From CAZJYT01 sp964550325 (GTDB taxonomy: Bacteria > Patescibacteriota > Minisyncoccia > Minisyncoccales > CAZJYT01), in NCBI GenBank assembly GCA_964550325.1, contig CAZJYT010000037.1, positions 1 through 9,763 of the forward strand: DNA of 9,763 nt, written 5' to 3'. Shown here piece by piece: positions 6,793 to 9,763 of this stretch. Positions within the stretch are counted from its first letter, which is position 1. Each line of letters begins with the position of its first letter. The translations under genes and the position numbers were made by a program. The notes beneath the pieces are model-generated. The model was not told the origin of the DNA, ran no database searches, and was given only the letters and a program-made list of their open reading frames with translations.

Positions 6793-6820
6793 ATTATAAC
6801 ACAAAATCAAAAATTGTCAA
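6793..6820 (-). promoter_or_regulatory. Promoter P3 for the LPD29-like operon (perfect consensus)
   Basis: On the minus strand TTGACA (6820-6815), a 16-base spacer ending TGTGT, and TATAAT (6798-6793) with an extended -10. The spacer differs from that of P1 by only one base. Predicted start near 6786, leader about 23 bases. Confidence 0.9.
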
Positions 6821-6872
6821 TAACAAAAATAAAAATTTTTGAGTTTAATAAATTTTTGTTTTTTCTCTAAAA

Positions 6873-6888
6873 TTAAACAATTGTTTAA
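6873..6888. repeat. 16-bp perfect palindrome
   Basis: TTAAACAATTGTTTAA is perfectly self-complementary. It sits about 53 bases upstream of the -35 of promoter P3, in the 337-base stretch between the LPD29-like gene and the 93-aa gene. It could be a binding site for a dimeric regulator or a small cruciform. AT-rich DNA produces short palindromes often, but 16 perfect bases with a CAATTG core is longer than background. Confidence 0.35.
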
Positions 6889-6907
6889 AAATTCATGTTC
6901 TTTGATA

Positions 6908-7009
6908 TTAAAAAAAATTACATAAAAAATCTTTTTGCAAGTTGTTAAGTTTTTGAAAGTCTTTTAGTTTAATAATGATAAAATTTTGTTTTAACAGATT
7001 TTGAAGCAT
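6908..7009 (-). CDS. Possible 33-aa small protein
   Basis: A short frame from ATG 7009-7007 to TAA 6910-6908, with GGGAGAGAGG immediately upstream (AGAGG four bases from the ATG), gives MLQNLLKQNFIIIKLKDFQK and a short hydrophobic tail. The ribosome-binding site is the only reason to take it seriously. It stands downstream of the strong terminator at 7066-7098 with no clear promoter of its own (a lone TATAAA near 7044-7039 lacks a -35). It may be a relic or a small gene expressed by read-through. Confidence 0.25.
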   Translation of the reverse strand: MLQNLLKQNFIIIKLKDFQKLNNLQKDFLCNFF

Positions 7010-7065
7010 TTTACCTCTCTCCCTTTTTGATTTAATTTTTTATAAGTAAACTTAAGAAATAAAAA

Positions 7066-7098
7066 AATGCCGACACCCCGTTATGGAGTATCGGCATT
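7066..7098 (-). terminator. Intrinsic terminator after the 93-aa gene
   Basis: On the minus strand a 14-base-pair stem, AATGCCGA-T-AC-T-CC against GG-G-GT-G-TCGGCATT, closes a five-base loop (ATAAC); two of the pairs are U-G wobbles in the minus-strand RNA. A run of seven T follows (7067-7061). The wobbles become C-A mismatches on the plus strand, so the structure is clearly built for minus-strand RNA. It begins three bases after the stop codon. Confidence 0.92.
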
Positions 7099-7100
7099 GC

Positions 7101-7382
7101 TTATTTAAAAGTAAATTCGTATTCTTTCTTGTAATATTTATCCTCAACAGTAACTCTGCTATCTTGCAGGAAAATTTCTATTTTTGGTTTTTCGTTTATT
7201 AACCACAAGAAATTTTCTATGAAATAAATCTTATCTACTTTCAAAAAAAGTGCGTTATAAGTGCCTTTTATTTCTAAACCTCTTTCTTTTAAAATTTTTT
7301 TCATTTTCTCCAATTCTGGTAAATCTTTCGGAGCATCTACAATTAATTCTATACATTTATCATTTAAAATTTCTGCATACAT
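7101..7382 (-). CDS. 93-aa protein of unknown function, single-gene unit
   Basis: Not recognised. The predicted fold alternates beta and helix: strand YAEILNDKCIELIVDA (2-17), helix LPELEKMKKILKERG (21-35), strands LEIKGTYNALFLKVD (36-50), YFIENFLWLI (53-62) and two C-terminal strands (IEIFLQDSRVTV and YEFTF). This gives a compact alpha/beta protein without signal peptide or obvious catalytic residues. The start at 7382 has AAAGGGAGG (7390-7398) seven bases upstream. The gene has its own promoter (P4) and its own strong terminator, so it is insulated from its neighbours, unlike nearly everything else here. Such insulation suggests a separately controlled or highly expressed product. No function can be named. 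Confidence 0.75.
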   Translation of the reverse strand: MYAEILNDKCIELIVDAPKDLPELEKMKKILKERGLEIKGTYNALFLKVDKIYFIENFLWLINEKPKIEIFLQDSRVTVEDKYYKKEYEFTFK

Positions 7383-7440
7383 TCTCTCACCTCCCTTTAG
7401 TTTTTATTTTTAACATCCTTAATGTTTATTTTCAATTTTA

Positions 7441-7468
7441 AATATAACACAAAATAAAAATTTGTCAA
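7441..7468 (-). promoter_or_regulatory. Promoter P4 for the 93-aa gene
   Basis: On the minus strand TTGACA (7468-7463), a 16-base spacer ending TGTGT, and TATATT (7446-7441), one base off consensus, with an extended -10. Start predicted near 7434; the leader of about 52 bases is the longest of the set and holds a small inverted repeat (AACAT and ATGTT arms, 7412-7426) that could be an operator. Confidence 0.88.
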
Positions 7469-7577
7469 GTCTAAAATTTTTTAATTTTTCTTTTTTATTT
7501 TCAATCATAATTGGTTATTTTCAAAATTCTAATTATTTTTTTCATTTTTTTTAATATAATACATTTTTTTATTTTTT

Positions 7578-7618
7578 CAATATCCCTATTTAATTAATCA
7601 TTAAATAGCTATATATTG
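7578..7618. repeat. 41-bp two-tier inverted repeat between divergent genes
   Basis: The inner arms CTATTTAAT (7586-7594) and ATTAAATAG (7600-7608) are perfect nine-base complements around a five-base centre. Outer arms CAATAT (7578-7583) and ATATTG (7613-7618) continue the symmetry across a two- and four-base offset. It lies between the divergent P4 gene and the glutaredoxin-like gene, where a dimeric regulator would bind. No T-run follows on either strand in a way that would make it a terminator. Confidence 0.5.
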
Positions 7619-7694
7619 TATTTTATTTTTGAAAATTGATTTAAAATAATTTTAAAAAAATAAAAATTTTAAAAATCAAAAATATATCGGTATT

Positions 7695-7796
7695 ATGCAA
7701 TTATTTACTCCTCTTGATTTTGTTCAATTAATGTTTTATTATCTTTATAAATTAAAAATACAAAATTTAAGTTTTCAGGAGGGAAAAAATGGATGA
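7695..7796 (+). CDS. Possible 33-aa leader frame coupled to the glutaredoxin-like gene
   Basis: ATG 7695 opens a 33-codon frame (MQLFTPLDFVQLMFYYLYKL then KIQNLSFQEGKNG) whose TGA (7794-7796) overlaps the beginning of the CPPC gene, so it would translate straight through that gene's ribosome-binding site. Against it: no Shine-Dalgarno precedes its ATG, and a frame this long is not rare by chance. If the promoter at 7714-7742 is the real one, the frame would not be transcribed from its start. Confidence 0.2.
   Translation: MQLFTPLDFVQLMFYYLYKLKIQNLSFQEGKNG
7714..7742 (+). promoter_or_regulatory. Tentative plus-strand promoter for the glutaredoxin-like gene
   Basis: TTGATT (7714-7719), a 17-base spacer and TATTAT (7737-7742) form a moderate sigma-70 match, with TATAAA at 7746-7751 as an alternative -10. 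It lacks the 16-base spacer and the TGT extended -10 shared by the five minus-strand promoters, so it is either a weaker or a differently regulated promoter. Confidence 0.4.
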
Positions 7797-8130
7797 AAAC
7801 AAAAAAATAAAAATAATAGGTTTAGAAGGATGCCCGCCTTGTGAAAAAGTAAAAAAAATACTTAAAAAAGCTGGCAAAGATAAAGAAATTGAAATTATAG
7901 ACTTAAATTCAGAAAAAGGACAGGAACTACTACAAAAAGGAGTTATTCCTATGGATGAAAAAGAAAGAGTTCAGGTTCCTTTTGTTCTTGATGAAAATAA
8001 TCAATTTTGTGAATTATTTTTTGATGAGGATGTTGTTTTAGCTGTGTGTGGAGAAGAAATAAAGGTTTTATATGATAGAGAGGAAGAAGAAAAAAAACAA
8101 AAAAGGAGTAATTTGGAAAATGGAAAATGA
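7789..8130 (+). CDS. Glutaredoxin/thioredoxin-like protein with CPPC active site
   Basis: A 113-residue thioredoxin-fold protein. The first strand (KKIKIIGLEG) leads into the redox motif C15-P-P-C18 at the start of helix 1. The second strand EIEIIDLN (33-40) follows, and VQVPFVLDE (61-69) carries the cis-proline P64 expected opposite the active site. Extra cysteines are C74 and C87. Residues 97-108 form a charged tail. The fold and both key elements support a dithiol oxidoreductase of the glutaredoxin/NrdH-like kind; a GSH-binding signature is not evident, so it may be reduced by thioredoxin reductase, or it may serve a virus- or element-specific role such as ribonucleotide reductase or disulfide chemistry. 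AGGAGGG (7777-7783) is five bases before the ATG. It is the first plus-strand gene after the divergent region and overlaps the next gene by 11 bases. Confidence 0.82.
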   Translation: MDENKKIKIIGLEGCPPCEKVKKILKKAGKDKEIEIIDLNSEKGQELLQKGVIPMDEKERVQVPFVLDENNQFCELFFDEDVVLAVCGEEIKVLYDREEEEKKQKRSNLENGK

Positions 8131-8425
8131 AAATAATCTTAATAAAATTGAAGAAGAAGTTTTAATGAATCTTGTAAGTTTATTGATAATAAATGGATTT
8201 TCAGTTGACATTATAGAAGGTTGGAAATTTAAAGTATGGTTAAGAGGTGCAGAACCAGATTTCGCTTTTATAATTTTTGAAATTTATCCTGAAACAGTAG
8301 ATGTAAGAGTTTTAGAAGCTGGTGGAGAATATTCAAAATTTAAATATTCAAAACGACATAGAGAATTTTTTGAACAAACTATTAAAAATTTATATTATAG
8401 AGCTGTATTAGAAAGAGAAAGTTAA
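8120..8425 (+). CDS. 101-aa protein of unknown function downstream of the CPPC gene
   Basis: Not recognised. Residues 8-25 form an amphipathic helix, followed by a beta-rich core (GFSVDIIEGWKFKVWLRG, DFAFIIFEIYPETVDVRVLE) and a C-terminal helix (HREFFEQTIKNLYYRAVL), a compact beta-sheet-with-helices plan. I take ATG 8120 as the start, with AAAAGGAG (8101-8108) 11 bases upstream. An earlier in-frame ATG at 8072 would add 16 mostly lysine residues encoded inside the CPPC gene and has only a weak AAAGG. With the 8120 start it overlaps the CPPC gene by 11 bases, so the two are probably co-translated. Its TAA overlaps the stop of the opposing 102-aa gene by four bases (TTAA), leaving no room for a terminator. 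Confidence 0.7.
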   Translation: MENENNLNKIEEEVLMNLVSLLIINGFSVDIIEGWKFKVWLRGAEPDFAFIIFEIYPETVDVRVLEAGGEYSKFKYSKRHREFFEQTIKNLYYRAVLERES

Positions 8426-8730
8426 AATTTTTTTACTTTTACTCCAAATTTTTTTTCATATTCTTTAATAAGCTCAGGAGTAATCAAATCTTCAGCTTTA
8501 ATACCTGTAACTTTTTTCATTTCATACGCAGATTTTGGGATAGGATGGTCTTCAACTTGAATGGTTCCTTTTAGTCCTTTAGTTTGTTTAGCAAATTTTC
8601 CGAAATTTTTTCTTATAGCATATTGTTTTAAAGTAGGAATTCCTTTTTTTCTATAATAAGTAATAATTTTTACTATATCTGGAGGAATAAATTTATATCT
8701 TGTTACCTTTTCATATTTAAATTTTTTCAT
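8422..8730 (-). CDS. 102-aa basic protein, function unknown, lacking a normal ribosome-binding site
   Basis: Not recognised. The product is lysine-rich (KFKYEKVTRYKF at the start). Residues 51-68 (KGLKGTIQVEDHPIPKSA) align without gaps to residues 56-73 of the 83-aa protein upstream, sharing KG..GT.......IPK.A. The C-terminus (75-100) is helical (LITPELIKEYEKKFG). The frame begins at ATG 8730, and no earlier or nearby in-frame start exists. Immediately upstream is the terminator hairpin at 8742-8759; the only Shine-Dalgarno-like bases (AAGGGGG) are in its 3' arm, about 14 bases from the ATG. Expression therefore probably depends on read-through from P5 and on opening that hairpin. It meets the plus-strand 101-aa gene tail to tail. 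Confidence 0.65.
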   Translation of the reverse strand: MKKFKYEKVTRYKFIPPDIVKIITYYRKKGIPTLKQYAIRKNFGKFAKQTKGLKGTIQVEDHPIPKSAYEMKKVTGIKAEDLITPELIKEYEKKFGVKVKKF

Positions 8731-8741
8731 AATAAAATAAA

Positions 8742-8759
8742 AGCCCCCTTACGGGGGCT
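8742..8759 (-). terminator. GC-rich terminator hairpin, possibly an attenuator
   Basis: AGCCCCC and GGGGGCT form seven perfect pairs, six of them G-C, around the loop GTAA (minus strand), followed by TTTTATTTTATT. In a sequence with so little G+C this is unmistakable. It lies between the 83-aa gene and the 102-aa gene, only 11 bases from the latter's ATG, and its 3' arm carries the only purine-rich stretch that could act as a ribosome-binding site. Confidence 0.88.
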
Positions 8760-8785
8760 AATTTAAAATTGCTACAAAATAAAAA

Positions 8786-9037
8786 TTATCTTTTTCTATG
8801 CTTTTCAGCTACACAAATAGCAGCTTTAGGAATTCTTTTACCTTTATACACAGCAGTTCCAGTTACTCCTTTACACTCACCAGGTTTAATTAAGTAAGGT
8901 CTGAGATGAGGAGGAACTTCACCTTTAGGAAAGCTTGCTCTTTTAATTACAACAATATCAGGGTTAAAAGGTGTTCTGGAAATAGAAATGTTTCTGCTTG
9001 CCATTAACTGAGCTAAATTTGCATAAATACCAGCCAT
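8786..9037 (-). CDS. 83-aa protein of unknown function under promoter P5
   Basis: Not recognised, but it looks like a defined fold. The N-terminus (MAGIYANLAQLMASRN) is a short helix, then NPDIVVIKRASF (25-36), a proline-rich turn VPPHLRPYLIKPGEC (41-55), and the segment KGVTGTAVYKGKRIPKAA (56-73), which aligns with the downstream 102-aa protein. It is basic and ends in EKHRKR. The two cysteines (C55, C75) flank that segment. The start at 9037 has AAAGGAGG (9046-9053) eight bases upstream, and P5 provides the promoter. The GC-rich hairpin at 8742-8759 ends the transcript. A small structural, nucleic-acid-binding or regulatory role is possible; none can be shown. Confidence 0.75.
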   Translation of the reverse strand: MAGIYANLAQLMASRNISISRTPFNPDIVVIKRASFPKGEVPPHLRPYLIKPGECKGVTGTAVYKGKRIPKAAICVAEKHRKR

Positions 9038-9077
9038 GTTTCACACCTCCTTTTTATTATTTTTTTATTTTGATTGT

Positions 9078-9105
9078 AAAATAACACATATTTTTAAAAA
9101 GTCAA
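9078..9105 (-). promoter_or_regulatory. Promoter P5 for the 83-aa gene (degraded member of the family)
   Basis: On the minus strand TTGACT (9105-9100), a 16-base spacer ending TGTGT, and TATTTT (9083-9078). Spacing and extended -10 match P1-P4 but both hexamers deviate, so it is probably the weakest of the five. Start predicted near 9071. Confidence 0.75.
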
Positions 9106-9145
9106 GTCCTTTTTTTTAAATTTGAATAAAAGCGTTTAAGACCGA

Positions 9146-9158
9146 TAGATAGTATCTA
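9146..9158. repeat. 13-bp palindrome upstream of P5
   Basis: TAGATA-G-TATCTA, six-base arms around a central base, about 41 bases upstream of the P5 -35 and just beyond the 3' end of the 176-aa gene. This small stretch is more GC-rich than its surroundings. It may be an operator; there is no T-run that would make it a terminator. Confidence 0.3.
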
Positions 9159-9179
9159 AGCTAAGAACTTATCAAAGTT

Positions 9180-9710
9180 TTAAAAATATTTTTCAATTTC
9201 AATTTCTTTTAAGTAATTCAAAAATTCTTCACACCTTTCTTTAAGTTGTTTTATGTATTCAATAAATTTTTTTCTTTTTTCTGGGGATAAAAAAAGAATG
9301 TCTTTTATTGTTAAAGCACCTACTTCATAAACGCCACCTCTACCTTTGCCCCCGAAAGAAACTCTAATACTTATAAAAGGTTCTTCTTTAAAATTATAAA
9401 GATTAAAAGTAACTTGTTTATTAGGATTATAAAATTTTGATCTTTCAGATTTTATGTATTCTCCATTTTTAAGCTTGTCCTCAAAAACATCAATATTTTC
9501 TTTTTTAGCTCTTTTAATAAAACTTGTTCCTCTTTTTTTCAAAACTCTATGCATACCGCAGAAAGGACAAACTATAAAAAGAATTTTTTTTCTTTTTAGA
9601 ATTTCTTCTTCAGGGATTTCCTCTTCAGCAGTTGAAGTAGCAATTTCTATGATTTCTTCATCTTCTTTCTCAATTGCTTCTAAAATGGTTGATAAAGGTT
9701 TTTTAGACAT
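9180..9710 (-). CDS. 176-aa protein with a single CPFC zinc knuckle
   Basis: An acidic N-terminal region (1-38) leads to a strand and the knuckle C48-P-F-C51-GMHR, as in zinc ribbons. Later come a charged segment (60-95), a beta region (VTFNLYNF, FISIRVSFGG) with the glycine-rich GGKGRGG (120-126), and a C-terminal charged helix (143-175) that looks like a coiled coil. A complete zinc ribbon needs a second CxxC, and only C160 and H54 remain, so metal binding is either incomplete, shared between subunits or lost. I recall phage proteins with CPFCGMHR and a downstream GGRG..F pattern but no established function. Only a weak GGA precedes the ATG at 9710, and the preceding frame ends one base before it, so translation is probably coupled to an upstream gene. 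No promoter is visible between them. Confidence 0.75.
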   Translation of the reverse strand: MSKKPLSTILEAIEKEDEEIIEIATSTAEEEIPEEEILKRKKILFIVCPFCGMHRVLKKRGTSFIKRAKKENIDVFEDKLKNGEYIKSERSKFYNPNKQVTFNLYNFKEEPFISIRVSFGGKGRGGVYEVGALTIKDILFLSPEKRKKFIEYIKQLKERCEEFLNYLKEIEIEKYF

Positions 9711-9711
9711 T

Positions 9712-9763
9712 TTATTTCCAAAACTCTAAAAATGGATGTTTTTCAAATATGATTTTATCAACT
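9712..9763 (-). CDS. 3' end of an upstream gene, truncated by the window edge
   Basis: The minus strand is open from the window edge to a TAA at 9714-9712, one base before the ATG of the 176-aa gene; the tail would read VDKIIFEKHPFLEFWK. The abutment of stop and start, the weak ribosome-binding site of the next gene and the absence of a promoter all suggest a coupled upstream gene. A frame of this length can be open by chance, so this is moderate support only. Confidence 0.45.
   Translation of the reverse strand, partial: VDKIIFEKHPFLEFWK

Larger units (their letters stand above)
7469..7788. other. AT-rich divergent intergenic region
   Basis: This stretch separates the minus-strand block from the only plus-strand genes. 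It is almost pure A/T, holds the 41-bp inverted repeat at 7578-7618, a tentative plus-strand promoter at 7714-7742 and a possible 33-aa leader frame. I see no convincing full-length gene, no tandem iterons and no structured RNA. A replication or regulatory role is conceivable but not shown. Confidence 0.5.

Noticed and set aside
7250..7441. Plus-strand open frame of 63 codons
   Set aside because: Antisense to the 93-aa gene and running into promoter P4; phenylalanine/leucine-rich translation typical of the reverse of Lys/Glu codons.
7469..7694. Replication origin
   Set aside because: Only AT-richness and one inverted repeat are seen; no iterons, DnaA-type box cluster or replication gene nearby support it.
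7704..7790. Minus-strand open stretch reading NFVFLIYKDNKTLIEQNQEE before a stop
   Set aside because: It looks protein-like but has no start codon or ribosome-binding site and is the antisense of the CPPC gene's leader.
8072..8119. 16-residue N-terminal extension of the 101-aa protein
   Set aside because: Lysine-only low-complexity sequence encoded inside the CPPC gene with a weak AAAGG; ATG 8120 follows AAAAGGAG and gives a compact protein.
9147..9179. Short hairpins (TAGATA/TATCTA and AACTT/AAGTT) as a terminator for the 176-aa gene
   Set aside because: Stems are five or six pairs, low in G+C and not followed by a T-run on the minus strand.
9454..9729. Plus-strand open frame of 91 codons
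   Set aside because: Antisense shadow of the 176-aa gene; its apparent hydrophobicity comes from reading lysine and glutamate codons in reverse.
1..9763. CRISPR array, tRNA, rRNA, insertion sequence or integrase
   Set aside because: No regularly spaced repeats, no cloverleaf with a CCA end, no conserved rRNA blocks and no transposase or recombinase motifs were found on either strand.

Overview
The window is very AT-rich (roughly a quarter G+C by eye) and densely packed with small, Lys/Glu/Ile/Asn-rich proteins in tight, often overlapping operons. The signals are bacterial: near-consensus Shine-Dalgarno sites (AAAGGAGG) and five near-consensus sigma-70 promoters. Gene order, gene size and content suggest a bacteriophage, or possibly a large plasmid or integrated element. 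That content includes a RavA/ViaA-type AAA+ and VWA pair, a DUF6744-like protein, an LPD29-like protein, a CPFC zinc-knuckle protein and many unrecognised small genes. No capsid, terminase, polymerase, integrase, tRNA or rRNA gene is visible, so virus versus plasmid, and the host, cannot be settled here.

Layout, read mostly on the minus strand from right to left. (1) 9763-8422: the tail of an unknown CDS, then a 176-aa CPFC-knuckle protein; then promoter P5 with an 83-aa gene, a GC-rich hairpin terminator/attenuator and a 102-aa gene that shares a short motif with the 83-aa protein. (2) 7789-8425: the only plus-strand genes, a glutaredoxin/thioredoxin-like CPPC protein and a 101-aa unknown. 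(3) 7383-7788: an AT-rich divergent intergenic region with a 41-bp inverted repeat. (4) 7468-7061: an isolated 93-aa gene with its own promoter (P4) and intrinsic terminator. (5) 6820-6032: promoter P3 driving an LPD29-like protein and a Cys-rich mini-protein. (6) 5983-1243: promoter P2 driving a seven-gene operon: a 62-aa small protein, a RavA-like MoxR AAA+ ATPase, a ViaA-like VWA protein, a 136-aa unknown, a helix-turn-helix protein, a Cys-containing 247-aa protein and a 90-aa helical protein. (7) 1154-1: promoter P1 driving a DUF6744-like protein, a previously uncalled 54-aa single-span membrane peptide and the start of a further gene that leaves the window.

The centrepiece is the RavA/ViaA-like pair. 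The ATPase keeps Walker A, Walker B, sensor 1 and arginine-finger candidates, and the partner keeps a complete MIDAS motif, so both look functional. The two are translationally coupled and embedded with five small genes that may be cofactors or substrates specific to this element. The five minus-strand promoters are variants of one template (TTGACA, 16-bp spacer ending TGTGT, TATAAT) and grade from perfect to degraded. They probably give coordinated but graded expression, while the plus-strand redox gene lacks this promoter type.
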